Below the pieces are notes generated by a model, which was not told the origin of the DNA, did no database searches, and worked only from the letters and a program-made list of their open reading frames with translations. DNA of 64,000 bases, taken from Calocera cornea HHB12733 (Eukaryota; Basidiomycota; Dacrymycetes; Dacrymycetales; Dacrymycetaceae). The translations under genes were made by a program, and so were the position numbers. The stretch covers positions 1 to 64,000 of the forward strand of contig KV424030.1 of the NCBI GenBank assembly GCA_001632435.1, read 5' to 3'. Below, in pieces: positions 44,946-55,741 of the stretch; the first letter of the stretch is position 1, and every line of letters starts with the position of its first letter.

Positions 44946-45167
44946 TGTCCGTGATCCACAGAAAGACGAAAGGCCAGAATGTCCTCGGAGTTGCGAATCG
45001 GTCGGAAACACCGACGTTCTGGCAGGACCGACGCCGCGTAAACAGTCCGCGGTCCCTGAGCAGACGTCATTCCTCCTCACGCGTCGAGCAGTTGGTTGCA
45101 CCTCCCAACTCAACTTCGTTGGACACTGCTGACTCGTTCCGCGCATTATCTTTACCCATATGCATTC

Positions 45168-45991
45168 ATGACAGCACGCCTTCCATTGGAACTGCGACAT
45201 ATACTACATGCGAATGCTCATACCGTAACGAGGAGCCGACCAAATGTCTTCGCTCTCACGGCACGCTTACAAAGCACGACGAGGACGCCGACGATTCCAT
45301 GGCCAGCAGCAACGACACCTCCTACCACGCCAGGCGCAACACGACGTCGGCGCGGAGGACTCAACCTCGGTGCCTACCCACAGCTCATAGAGTCCCTCTC
45401 GAGGGACGCTTCGCTGAATGGGCACGGCCGAAACGCCTACATCTCACTATCATCCACGCCGGCCTTCACGTCATTCCAAGATACTGCAAAGCCAGGAGAT
45501 GTACCGCTCGTAAGAGATCCGCCTCCCGTGCAGATTCCGCTTGCACCCGATAAAGGAGATGGGTTGAAGCAGCAACCGAAGAGGATTCTGAGAGGGATCG
45601 AGTTGCCAGAGCGGCCCATCCCGCCGTCTAGTGAAGGTGCGCCGAATCACACCGCGATTTCCGCGCGAGTGTTGTTCCTAACTTACTACTAGAATGCTGC
45701 ATGGGCGGATGCGCAGTCTGTGTCTACGATATCTACGGCGACGCGGTCGAAGAGTATCACGCCGACCTCGCTGTTGCGCGACAGAGGCTCCAGGCGACCG
45801 GCGTGCCCGAAGATCTTTGGCCGGTTGACGTGCTCGCAGCTGGCCAAGACGGCAAGAGCGCCGGGCACAAGGCGAAGGATGCGGTGGATGACGAGATTGA
45901 CAGGCTGGATGCGAGCCTCAAGGCGTTCTTGGCGATGGAGAGGGCGCTGAAGAAGAAGCGGGTAGGGGCGAGCGAGGGGAGGGCGGGATGA
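45168..45991 (+). CDS. Mitochondrial oxidoreductase-like domain protein (OXLD1 type)
   Basis: Two exons: 45168-45636 and 45693-45991, joined over a 56-base intron with CTAAC branch, giving 255 residues. The N-terminus MTARLPLELRHILHANAHTV with many R and no acids is a mitochondrial targeting sequence. The diagnostic block spans the junction: GIELPERPIPPSSE then ECCMGGCAVCVYDIYGDAVE, with the CCxxGCxxCVxDxY pattern of the oxidoreductase-like N-terminal domain (OXLD1). The C-terminus is helical and lysine-rich. The biochemical role of the family is not established despite its name. The cysteines suggest metal or thiol chemistry. Confidence 0.85.
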
Positions 45992-46426
45992 CGGTGCTGT
46001 GTGGAATTCACTCGACAATCGAGTGCACAATTCCAGGCCAATCCAATCGACCTTGCCCGTATATCGACTGCAAAGCCGGCATCCGCCATCCCCGCATGAT
46101 CGTTGGACTGCGCCGCCAGATGGTGCCGACAGCTGCCCTGCGTCGTTGTGCTGTGCGGCCCGGTTTCGGAAGTGTTTGATCCGAGTGGAACACTTATAGC
46201 TATCGAGATTTTGTATTTGTATCGCATACCATAGCGGCGTTGACATCGCGTAATGTAACCACTGCTGACATTCAAAGCCATTTCGTGAGAGCCTTACCGG
46301 CGCTGAGTGTACGACAGCTGATTGTACACACTTGGGCGTGTGCCTGCCAGGTTCGGATGTTTTAGTCCTGGTCCCTACCCTGCTCTGGCGCTTCACCTAC
46401 GACCACTGACAACGCAGTATGCCTAG
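45992..46426. other. Intergenic region
   Basis: Between two plus-strand genes; holds the promoter of cyclin C. No gene seen. Confidence 0.45.
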
Positions 46427-47733
46427 ATGACTTCCAACTTCTGGGAATCTTCGCACTAGTATGCTTCTCTCACACCTTCATCGTATGATCGACGAGTAAC
46501 TTTCCGCTTTCAATGCAGCAACCATTGGATAATAGACCGCATCACTCTTGGACAATCGCGCGAAGATGACCTCCGATATGCCAACGCCGAGACGCTGGCG
46601 GTTTTCAACATCTTCTTCGCGAACAGTACGTCCCTTAGCCGTTGTTAACGATGGCCATGCACTGACAGTGACTTGAAGTGATAGCGCGTCTTGGAAAGCG
46701 ACTTGGTGTCCGTGCTCAAGTTGTCGCAACGGCCGTTGTGTACTTCAAGCGCTTCTATCTCAAGAACAACATCTGCGAGACTGATCCTTACATTGTCGTC
46801 CCAACATGCTTGTACGTCGCGACGAAGATTGAGGAAGTGCCTCTGCACTTCAAGCCCATTGCGACTGAGACGAAGAACATGTATGTGCAAGGTGAGCGCC
46901 GCAGTTGGGTGGTGTGGGCCACTCTGCTGATAGGCTCTACGCAGACTACGGCCTGCAGATCACCATGCCGGACCCACAATCGATAGCCGAGATGGAGTTC
47001 TATCTCCTTGAAGACCTCGACTTCCACCTCATCGTACACCACCCGTATCGCACGTTGATGCAATTGTGTGGCGAGTCGAACGCTTCGCGCGCCGCGGGGG
47101 AGAGCGAAGAGGGAGAGGCAGGAGAGGCTCCTGTGGAGGGGATGCGCTTCTGGAATACGGGAAAGGGGACTTTACAGTTCGAGGAAACGGCAAGGAGCCA
47201 AGCTTGGTACGCAAAAACTGTCGTCTCATATAATACGCGCGACTGAGATATGCGGCAGGCACATCGTCAACGACACACTGCGAGGTGACTTCTGCCTCTT
47301 GTATCACCCACACCTCATAGGGATAGCGGCTATATTCCTTACCCTGGTGTTGGATGCCGATCTGCGTGCTCGAACGGACGAGACCGAAGCTCCGTCTCGT
47401 GGGTACGCAACTCGCTCGAAAGCACCATCCGATCCTCCGCCAAATCCAGTCGACTTCCTTGCCTCGCTCAACGTGTCGTACAACACTGTCGCACAGATCG
47501 TACAGGAAATCATATCGCTATGGACGCTCTGGGGCCGACATCAGGTCGGCGAAGCAGACACGGATAGGAAAGGGCTGCAGATGTCGCGCTCCAGCCATCA
47601 GGGGATGAGTGACGATGATGTGATACGGAAGCTGCAGGAGATGCATCGGGTGCGGAAGAGGGACGAGCAGAATGGCGTGCCGAGCAGGTTGTTCGAGAAG
47701 CCGAAACCGCCCCGGCCAGTGAAGAAGCAGTAA
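46427..47733 (+). CDS. Cyclin C, Mediator kinase-module subunit
   Basis: Five exons: 46427-46458, 46519-46625, 46679-46891, 46945-47206 and 47259-47733, summing to 362 residues in frame. The start MTSNFWESSHYNHWIIDR is the cyclin C hallmark (NFWxSSHxxxW). The cyclin boxes continue RLGVRAQVVATAVVYFKRFY, VPTCLYVATKIEEVPLHFKP, and DYGLQITMPDP, with EFYLLEDLDFHLIVHHPYRT. The protein pairs with CDK8 in the Mediator kinase module and regulates RNA polymerase II. In yeast and mammals, cyclin C also moves to mitochondria under stress and promotes fission. An acidic insert (ESEEGEAGEAPVEG) between the cyclin boxes and a basic PKPPRPVKKQ tail are features of this protein. It is convergent with the unknown gene on the right, 87 bases apart. 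Confidence 0.93.
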
Positions 47734-47820
47734 TGCTGTGTGCCACCACGCCTTGTATACCTTTCTGTACAACAATGTCAATCCAGAGGTATCATTGCTT
47801 GCTGGTCATAACGTGAAGGA

Positions 47821-49202
47821 CTAAGGCATGCGGAGCATGACTATGCCTGCGCGATCTATATCCACGTTCTTCTTTACATCCTTGTACTCAATGCTCCTCA
47901 TAGCGCCCTCGACTAGCAAGTCTATCGCGTCTTGCAACGCCTTCTGCTTGATTTCCGCCGTCGCCTCGAAGGCTTGTGCCACTTCTCCAGAAGGTGCAGG
48001 GACAAGCAAACGATCCCAATCAGTACACATACTGAGATATTCAAACAGGATCTTGACCACGCCCTGCCATTTCTCGGGCTCCACGTTGCCGTCAGCGACC
48101 TTCTTGTACATGTCGGCCAAAGTCAGCGTATCCCACGATACAAGCGGGCATCCTGGAAGGGCAGGAACGACGATAGCAGGAACGCCGTCCAGCAGCAAGT
48201 AATGGAATATCGATTCGCCGGGACGTGCTGATGTCGCCCAAAGGCCGCGATGGGGTTTGATTCCCACCAGACAGACCATTAGCCGGCGCGGTGGCAGCTC
48301 TGTTGTCGAGACAGATGCAGTATCCGGGCTGGGTGAGGAACTACGAGATGGCGAGGGCGAATGCTTTGAAGTACTTTTCCCTAGGCCCGGCAAACCAAGA
48401 AATGACTTGGTCGGTTCCACGATTGGCGGTGGGGGCGGTGGAGGGGCGAGGTCAAGCACCGAGGCCGAGTTGGCAAGGATGGTTTCCGCTACCCGGTAAT
48501 CGCCTGCAAGGAAAGGCCCCTATTATGGATTGTCATAGAGTACGAAGCGAGATGGGCAAGTGAGGAACGACTCACATGGCAGAAGACAATATCCGGTCGC
48601 ATCGCGCGTGGTATGATTGGTCGTCTGTTGGATGCAAACAGATAGGGACTGAACCTGGAGATTTGAAATATCATAGTCTATCCTGTTGGGAGAAGAGGGG
48701 CACCTACCAGCCCTTTTGAATGGACAGATAGTCCGCAACGTTAGACAACAAGTTGGTATCGGCATGCGTAGATGAGCGGAAGAATCCGAGAGCTGCATCA
48801 TCCATGGTATGCTTGTGCTTGAGTTTGATGAGAAGACTCATAACAGCGGTCGTTTCAAGCTTGCGGGAGTGCTTTGGGAATCGATCTCCGATTTTTTCGG
48901 TAAGCATTTCGTTAACACCCTGCAGTCGGGTCAGCCGGATGAAGTGGTAACTGTAGATGGCTTACATGTGCCGCAACATGATACGCTCCGATTGTTGCGA
49001 CTTCGACCGTTATAGTATCCAGGCCCGCTTGTACGATCGTGTCACCTACGACGTGCAGGAGTGGAGTAGCGACAGCAGCTGTATCATCTTGAATTTTGCT
49101 ATTCCGACGTAGCCAGACAGCGGGTCACTAACCAGTTCCACCTGTTGCTGCAACCACAGCATGCAAGACCACATCGCGGACACGGATACATGGTAGGATC
49201 AT
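47821..49202 (-). CDS. Multi-exon protein of unknown function
   Basis: Minus-strand gene read from ATG 49202 (MILPCIRVRDVVLHAVVAAT). Joining near 49120-49080, 48960-48915 and further small introns gives GLDTITVEVATIGAYHVAAH, then GVNEMLTEKIGDRFPKHSRK, and SNVADYLSIQKG. The last exon reads GDYRVAETILANSASVLDLA followed by a PPPPPPP run, a serine-rich region, and a conserved-looking globular end (RRLMVCLVGIKPHRGLWATS, then MYKKVADGNVEPEKWQGVVK) to the stop at 47821. The AG/GT sites between about 48540 and 48720 are ambiguous. No family is recognised. Compositional switch and order of exons support a real gene over shadow frames. Confidence 0.55.
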
Positions 49203-49751
49203 TATCGACGAATCACCCCACTATTTGGCAATGCGATAAGCCGTGTCATCACTGGGGGTCGCTGGAGCGTACCGGGGACAAGCAGGCCATAGAGGTTCCG
49301 GTAGCACGCATAGACTCGAAGGTCGATAGAACAACTCGTCCACTGACTGTCTTTCCAAAAGACACTCAGACGTTGACCAGAGCCACAGTGAAACAACCCA
49401 TACTCCCACGATCTTCCGGAGAATCCAGGGAGCTTCGGGCTGTTTCTCGCCATGTTCAACAGTTGATGGGTCGACAGGGCTCAGTGCAGATACTCTCGGG
49501 GCCATTTGTGGGTATGAAAGGAAGGTACCAAGGATATCTCTCAAGTATGAGAAGGCCGGAGTAAATGTAGAAGCAGTAACCGCATCTCGTCGAACAACAG
49601 GCTTGTATGCCGGTCGGTGACGACACCGCGCCCACGTCCCCCTGCACCACGTGTTGCGTTATAATCCTGAAATGCCTCCGTGCCAGCGGGTTTGACTCTT
49701 CTACCACGGCCACCACCTCTTGATTTGCCACTGCGATAGATCAGCTTGACA
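49203..49751. other. Divergent intergenic region
   Basis: Between the start of the unknown minus-strand gene and the SR protein gene. An Arg/Gly-rich minus frame (GGGRGRR, GRGRG near 49640-49720) is present, but I could not join it to a gene. Confidence 0.4.
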
Positions 49752-51263
49752 ATGTCGGGAAAGCGTGTGTATATCGGCAGTACGTCAATCCAATACTCGA
49801 GTAGAACAACCCCTCACTCGTCATCACTTGTAGAGATGCCGCGTGATGCGATGAAGCAGGATGTCGAGCAGTTTTTCGATGGCTACGGGCGCATCTTGGA
49901 CTGCAGGATCATGAATGGCTTCGGTTTTGTCGAGTTCGACAGTCCGAAGGATGCGGAGGACGTTGTCGCGAGCTTCCAAGGGAAGAAGCTGCTTGGAGAA
50001 CCGTGCGCCAAACTTCGGTAATATGAACCCAACGTAGCGCTGACATCGATCAGTGTCATCATCGAGCTCGCTAAAGAGTCCAGGCGCGAGAGGGGACCCG
50101 ATGAGAGAGGACCGTAAGTCATCTCGTGCTATTATGACTATGTACCCGCTGAACACCGTCAAAAGCCGTCCTTTCACGAGGAGGCCCGGGTACAGGATCT
50201 TGGTTCATGGGATTTCTCGGGACACCAGCTGGCAGGTACGAATCGCTCCCTGCTCGGATATATCGCGGACTACGGACATGGACGGCCGTGTGTGATCCTC
50301 GCCTCTGGAGTGCAAGCGCGCCATGCCTAAAGCATGGAGCGACTGCATTCTTGGGGCGAGTCACCTGCATATACCTCTATCGGAGATGCTTGCACTACGC
50401 CTCGGTGGATGTCGCCCCGTGGTCACTATAACCTCCGGTGGACTTGCTGGCCATGGGACCGTATCCACTCTTATGGCTTCACATTCGCCTTTGGCTCGGT
50501 TCCCTCTTGGATGGAGTCCTGATTTACGCCGCCTTGGCCCATAGGATCTCAAGGATTTCGGTCGTGAAGCCGGTGCCGTCACCTTTTCCGACATCGATCG
50601 CGACAACCCGGGCGAAGGGTAAGCCTCACTTTGATGGATGTCAGCAACGCATGCTGATCGTTCTTCGCTCATAGCATACTGGAATATCTCACCCCGGAGG
50701 ATCAGGAGAACGCTCTCAGGGTTCTGAACGACAGGGATCTCCGTGGAACTACCGTCCGTGTCACCCGTGGCGAGGTAGGTTCCGTTAGTTATTTATTCGC
50801 TCTCGGTCACAGCATACTCACAAGTACCTGATAGGGTGGTCTTGGCGGTAATGGAGCGGACTACGCTCGCGACAGGGAGTTCAGGCGCTCTCGTTCCCCT
50901 AGCCGTAGGGAGCCTTTCGAGAGGAGGCGCTCTCCTCCTCCCAGGCGGGATTACGACGAGCGTCCGAGGTACGATGACCGCGACAGGCGTGAGAGCGGAA
51001 GGGATCGCTACGCCGAAGCGCCCCCCCGTAGTGCTGGGGAAGACCGTTACGCGGAGAGGCCTCGCTACGATGATCGCCCTCCCAGGTACGACGACCGTCC
51101 GCCCCGCGACTCTGGCAGGAACGGCGACGCTCGTCCTCCTTACGAAGAACGCGGTAGCAGGTACGACGATCGCCCGCCTCGTGGCGGCTACACTGAGGGC
51201 GACAGGCCCCCCCGACGTGACGACAGGGACAGGCGCGCCGATACTGGTCGTGATGGTTGGTAA
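49752..51263 (+). CDS. SR-family RNA-binding protein (two RRMs, arginine-rich tail)
   Basis: Starts MSGKRVYIG in a 28-base first exon. RRM1 continues after an intron at 49834: MPRDAMKQDVEQFFDGYGRI, MNGFGFVEFDSPKDAEDVVA and VIIELAKESRRERG. RRM2 starts ILVHGISRDTSWQ and resumes after a 309-base intron (50236-50544) with DLKDFGREAGAVTFSDIDRD and ENALRVLNDRDLRGTTVRVT. The tail, from about 50830, is rich in RS, RRSPPPRR and repeated RYDDRP units and ends in DTGRDGW. This is the classic SRSF1/Srp2 layout: canonical RRM, pseudo-RRM with SWQDLKD, and RS-like domain. Such proteins act in splicing and mRNA export. SWQDLKD is the pseudo-RRM hallmark and is split exactly by the long intron. Confidence 0.88.
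50236..50544 (+). promoter_or_regulatory. Unusually long intron of the SR protein gene, possible splicing control
   Basis: This 309-base intron is about five times the local norm and splits the SWQDLKD motif of the pseudo-RRM. Genes for SR proteins often control their own splicing through long conserved introns. That role here is inference. Confidence 0.35.
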
Positions 51264-52028
51264 CGCTGAGGCGACTGTAAGCTGTTGATCGAATTTTTGC
51301 ATTGCTAACACGTGTTCTGATTCATAAGTTCCGGCTCCAGTCTGAAACCACCGCTACTGAAGGACGATTGGAGATGCTCGTTGTATAGGTCTTGCCTTGT
51401 CTACCCTGCGTAGTGGAGAGCAAGGTAAGAGTAGCAGAATATGGCATGGCTGCTCCGGGCGTTGCGCATCGTTGGTCTGGTGTCACCCTCCTCTCGTATG
51501 GTCTCTTGCTCCCAAATTGGATCACCACTCGCCGTGGTTGGTTGTCCGTATGTCCCCTTCTTTGTCTCTTGTCTTCATGTTCCGAACCCGCACCATCCAT
51601 CCCGTGCGCGCAGCGTTGGCTAATTGGACGTATAGCCTTCCGCGTGTATGCTTCACTTGTCCAGAAAACACACTAGCATCGTAGTAGTCTTCAAATCCAG
51701 TTACAATGCCTTGCTATCCTTTGTGAAGTCGCTATGTACCGACGAAGCGACTCCACCTGAGCCAAGCCCCTCGCCAAATTTGGTCCCTCATCGAGTTCAG
51801 ACTCCGCACACCCAGTGACGTCAGCTGCGCAACGGTGCGCAACCCGTCAGCGGGCGCAGCGCCCTTGTCGCTCACTACCGGCCCTGACCTGTTCCACAGA
51901 CTATTCCACAACCCCTTCCACAACCACCATCCTATAAAGCCATCTGCTTCCCATAGCAGCCGTATCACCAGATACTCCAGTCACTTCAACCACCTAACCA
52001 CTCACCCGTGTATATCAGAAAGCCCAAG
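51264..52028. other. Intergenic region
   Basis: 3' flank of the SR gene and promoter of PMP3. The right end is CCACAACC-rich. TATAAAG occurs at 51933-51939. No gene seen. Confidence 0.45.
51933..51939 (+). promoter_or_regulatory. TATA box of the PMP3 gene
   Basis: TATAAAG, 96 bases upstream of ATG 52029. Confidence 0.5.
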
Positions 52029-52427
52029 ATGGTCCGCGGCTCAGACGTTCTCCTCATCATCGTGCGTCTGCTTCCCCAACCAGCCTCCGATAACTGGGGC
52101 TAACCACTGCTTGGATGATAGGTTGCCATCCTCTTCCCCCCGGCAGCAGCGGCGTTCATTGCTGGCTGCTCGTGCGACCTGCTGATCAACATCTGCTTGA
52201 CGATCCTCGGCTACATCCCGGGCCACATCCACGCCTTCTACCTCATTTACAAGAAGATGAAGGCGGAGGAGAGGTACGGTGCTGGCGGGTACACCTGTGA
52301 GTTATCTCGATACACCGCCGCCATGAGGACCGCCGCTGATACGCAAGCAGACGTCGGTGCCGGTCAGTACCAGCCGATCTACACCAACCAGGCCCCTCCC
52401 ACGAACTACGGTGCTGCGACCAGCTAA
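52029..52427 (+). CDS. PMP3: Plasma-membrane proteolipid 3 (PMP3/UPF0057)
   Basis: Three exons: 52029-52061, 52122-52296 and 52351-52427, giving 94 residues. The two membrane helices read VLLIIVAILFPPAAAAFIAG and LLINICLTILGYIPGHIHAF, then YLIYKKMKAEER. The family hallmarks are FPP in helix 1, then C-DLLIN and LGYIPGHIHAFYLI. A short hydrophilic tail (YVGAGQYQPIYTNQAPPTNY) follows. PMP3 proteins sit in the plasma membrane and help control membrane potential and salt tolerance. The tail is longer than in the 55-residue yeast protein, a common basidiomycete variant. Confidence 0.94.
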
Positions 52428-52767
52428 GCTCGCTACTTAGGAATAAGCCACGAGATGTGAATCGGAAGGATTGTCTATCGTTCCATTTATGTCAGTCGTG
52501 ATAGGAGGACAGCTGTTGTTTTGATCGTAATATACGAATGCCACCTGTTTTATCAACGATCTCCCATGCGCTTGCATCATGTTTTGTACTACCCCTCGAG
52601 GCAAGGACACGGTCAGAACGCCCAGCGCCGGGGAGTTGAGCATACAGCAAGGTCCATCATCCCACCGGACTCATCAGCAAGCCTCCGAGTGACCTGCTGG
52701 CAGTACTGGACCCTGACCGGCCCTTGTCCCGCTTCCCAACTTGTGCCCGACATGCATAAACCGTGAG
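52428..52767. other. Short intergenic region
   Basis: Spacer of 340 bases between two plus-strand genes; no element recognised. Confidence 0.5.
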
Positions 52768-53874
52768 ATGTGGACAAGTCTGCGCGTTCGTGAATGGGCA
52801 TCCCGCATCACTCACTCCGCGATCCGTAACTCGCCCCGTCATCCTGGCTTCCGGCGCCTCCTCTCTACGAGCACCGAAGAAGACAGTTATGACCTGAACG
52901 ACGTCGGCCCAGACAGCCGCATCGAGATCCTCTCCTGGCCCTGTCCGAGCAGCGGCCAGTCAACGAGCGACATAGACAGAGGAAAGAGCGATTTCGTCCT
53001 CGTCCCTTCCTTCCTCCCTGCTCCCGAGCAACGGACTCTGCTACGCGAGGCATTGGGCGTGCTGGACGTTGTGCACAAGGTGAACGCAAGGGTGCGGAAG
53101 CGGAGGAAGCAGGTTGTTTGGGAGCGAGCGGCATACCCACTGCCCGAGTTCGCCGACCTGCACGATGTATTCCTCCCTGACGACTGCTACACATGGGAAG
53201 AGGTGCGCCCGGCCTGACGAGGAGTCGGTGCCGATGCTGACCGTTGAGCCAGCGACACTTCGACTCTGTCATCCACCATTTCCGGGAATCGTCTGTTGCA
53301 AACCTTTGCAATGGCTCCAGCTCCGCTCTGTGGGGGGCGATTCGCAAGCATTTTAGGGAGGAGGCCTATGAAATGGAGAAGAACGGGAGCCTCATGCATC
53401 TGCTGCATCTCTCCACGCATGGGTACATCGAGGGGCATGTGGACAATGTCGAGGCGAGCGGGAAGATGATACTGGGTGTTAGTTTGGGGGCGGCGCGGGT
53501 GCTGAGGATGACAGGCGTCGAGGAGGAGGAGGGGAGGCAGTTCCAGTGCTTGCTGGACAGCGGGGATGCGTACATCACTAAGTGAGTCCGTGTCTGGGTG
53601 TTGCGGAATAGAGCTGACTGGCATATGTACTAGGGGTGTGATGCGCTATAAGTACAAGCATGAGATATTGGAGAGGGGCATGTTCAAAGGGCAGCCTGTT
53701 CAGGGTGGGCAGCGGCTAAGTCTCATGCTCCGCGTGAGTGTCAGCCTCTCAGCTGCTGATGGTGTTTCTGAAACCCAACGTTAGGACAAGTTTCACCCTG
53801 GACCGACTACTACCACTACACACGATGAGGGATCACTACGCCCGGCCCAACCCAGCAGCCCGCACGAACCCTGA
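52768..53874 (+). CDS. ALKBH7-like Fe(II)/2-oxoglutarate dioxygenase, mitochondrial
   Basis: Four exons: 52768-53202, 53253-53581, 53634-53733 and 53785-53874, giving 317 residues. The N-terminus MWTSLRVREWASRITHSAIR, basic and Ser-rich, is a mitochondrial targeting sequence. The jelly-roll core carries the iron ligands HVDNVEASG (H and D), then RYKYKHEI (second H), and the 2-oxoglutarate-binding arginine in GQRLSLMLR. The order HxD...H...R with GRVSLGxARVLRM-like strand KMILGVSLGAARVLRM fits the AlkB family, closest to ALKBH7, which acts in mitochondria in programmed necrosis and fatty-acid metabolism in animals. The substrate in fungi is unknown. The start is the first ATG after the TTG that opens the frame. 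Confidence 0.85.
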
Positions 53875-54094
53875 TATAGAGTTTCTGCAACAGCAGCTGT
53901 GGTCCTTATAGCTCCATACCATACTGTCAAATCAATTGTAGAACAGCTAATACAGTACTAGACTGATTGGCTTCATTTGGGAATCCTTGCGGATAATTAG
54001 TATCTTTCGGCTCCGAGCACATTGCATGCCGTAATCCCATTCAAGTGCTTCCGTGCGCCTCAACGGGTTGTAACGCTCCGCTACCATCGCGACC

Positions 54095-54514
54095 ATGTCG
54101 TTCGGTCGTCCTCCGACATTCCAGTCCTTTGTCGTCACTCCGCCAGAGCGCGGTTCCTTCCCGCTAGATCACGATGGTATGTAATCTTGTCCGAATCAGG
54201 AAACGGCCCCTGAGCGGCTGTCGCAGGCGAATGCAAGCAGTTTATGACGACCTACTTGAACTGTCTCAAGTTGAACAAGAGCGAGTCGCAAGTATGCAGA
54301 CCACAGAGCAAGGCATACCTCGAGTGCCGAATGTCAAAGTATGCTTGTTTGTCCCGTGTGAGGATCTGATTGCTGATTGATTCGAAGCGGACTGATGGAA
54401 CGCGACTCGTGGGACAATCTCGGCTTGGGGGATGTACCTGACGTCGCCGCAGCGCCAGTCCCTGCTCTTGCATCGACGGATGCATCCAAGAAGGATGCGA
54501 AGAAGAGTTCATGA
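54095..54514 (+). CDS. COX19: Cytochrome c oxidase assembly factor COX19
   Basis: Three exons: 54095-54176, 54227-54338 and 54388-54514, giving 106 residues. The start MSFGRPPTFQSFVVTPPERG, then SFPLDHDGECKQFM, is diagnostic of COX19. The twin CX9C motif is complete: CKQFMTTYLNC and CRPQSKAYLEC. GLMERDSWDNLGLGD follows, then an Ala/Lys-rich tail. The protein is imported into the mitochondrial intermembrane space by the Mia40 pathway, oxidised to a helical hairpin and serves in copper delivery for cytochrome oxidase with COX17 and COX11. All exons are short, so no single open frame reveals the gene. The acceptor of exon 3 puts Asn before GLM. Confidence 0.95.
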
Positions 54515-55741
54515 CCGTGTTACGTGAGGAAAGCTTCTGACTGCCTGAGCGTATACTGAAGTCACCCGGTCTAGAATTCATTCATGTTGAGATCTGATCG
54601 CGCCTACGCACTTGTACTCTAGCTCATCAATCACAGCTCATGATCTATTCACGCAATGCATCCGATGAACCATCCCATCGGAGATCTGGTTTCCGCAATC
54701 GGCTGATTACCCTGTGTGCTTCTCGGACCTTGGCGGCGTTGTCGGATCAACGACTAGCCTACGGAAGCAGTTCTGCAGGGCCAAACGAATTCGAAAGGGC
54801 CGGCAGCATCGGTACTGGCCACTCGGTCGACCAGCACTTGTTACGCCAGAATACTCCCTCATACTCTGAAGTGCAGGCTCTCAAGCGGAAGAACGGACGC
54901 ATTGAAGGTGGCTCAGTCGTCGTCGATATTGCCCTGAGAACCGTTACCAAGGACACTCGTCACGTGCATAACCATTGTTGAGCTTGCAACTCGATGCTCG
55001 ACCAATTCTACCCCATACTATGTGCATGAGGGGAGTATCCGGGGTAAGTACATGCTAGATTCATATTCTATTGATGATGCTCTGCGCGTGAGGCGGAGTT
55101 TAGGAGGAGGATGAGCCGCTGGCCGAGACTAACGCAGCTGCGCTCGCATCGTTTTGACGTGGCTGCATGTCCCTCGTGTCCGAAAGGTATGTCTTGCGTA
55201 TCCGTGCCTTCGGCTCACTGGACTGACGTTGTGACAAGAAGCTGCCTGCGGAAGAGAGAAGACCTGGCGGCACCGGCCAATCACAGATCTGCATTGCTGT
55301 TAATGCTCACAGCTGATCAACGAATTGACCTTCTTAAAACGCGACTCCGATGATTAGCCCCAAACGGCAGTGTAGATGAACAGCTCCAAAGCTAGACATC
55401 AGCAGCTTCAAGAATCATCCCAGTTGAAGGACATAGCATCGGGCGGCATCATCAATGATATTCCATCAAGTCCCGATGGCTGTGCTAAGGACAAAGCCTT
55501 CTGGGCGGAGCGGAAGCATGCGCACGCCGTTGAGTGTGAGTATACTTTTGTTCTACACTGTGCTAAGCCTCGGCGAAGTATAGTGGTTTGGGTTCCGACA
55601 GGCCGCTTTGCCGTTGGTTCAGTTCTACTGTCCCTCTGGCGTCGTATAAATCTGGGCTGGCGCGGATGGCGACTGTTCTTCTCAACCTATCCAGGATCTT
55701 CCCCTCACTTCCACCAACGGCCGAGCCGCTCCCGTTTCAGC
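54515..55741. other. Intergenic region with unassigned frames
   Basis: Plus frames at 54640-54981 and 55376-55741 are open but show no domain. A possible exon (EEDEPLAETNAAALASF-stop, from an AG near 55104) could end a small gene, but I cannot build its other exons. TATAAAT lies at 55645-55651. Confidence 0.35.
55645..55651 (+). promoter_or_regulatory. TATA box of CPYR family member 3
   Basis: TATAAAT, 97 bases upstream of ATG 55742; it supports that start over the longer upstream frame from 55376. Confidence 0.5.

Larger units (their letters stand above)
43594..45167. other. Intergenic region
   Basis: Contains the TACC-rich repeat patch at 44735-44945. Open frames here overlap on several phases and lack domains. 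The long plus frame from 44705 runs through the patch and out of frame across the next gene, so it is not used. Confidence 0.4.

Noticed and set aside
44705..45553. 282-codon plus frame across the TACC patch
   Set aside because: It is out of frame with the well-supported OXLD1-like gene that starts at 45168 and owes its length to the repeat patch.
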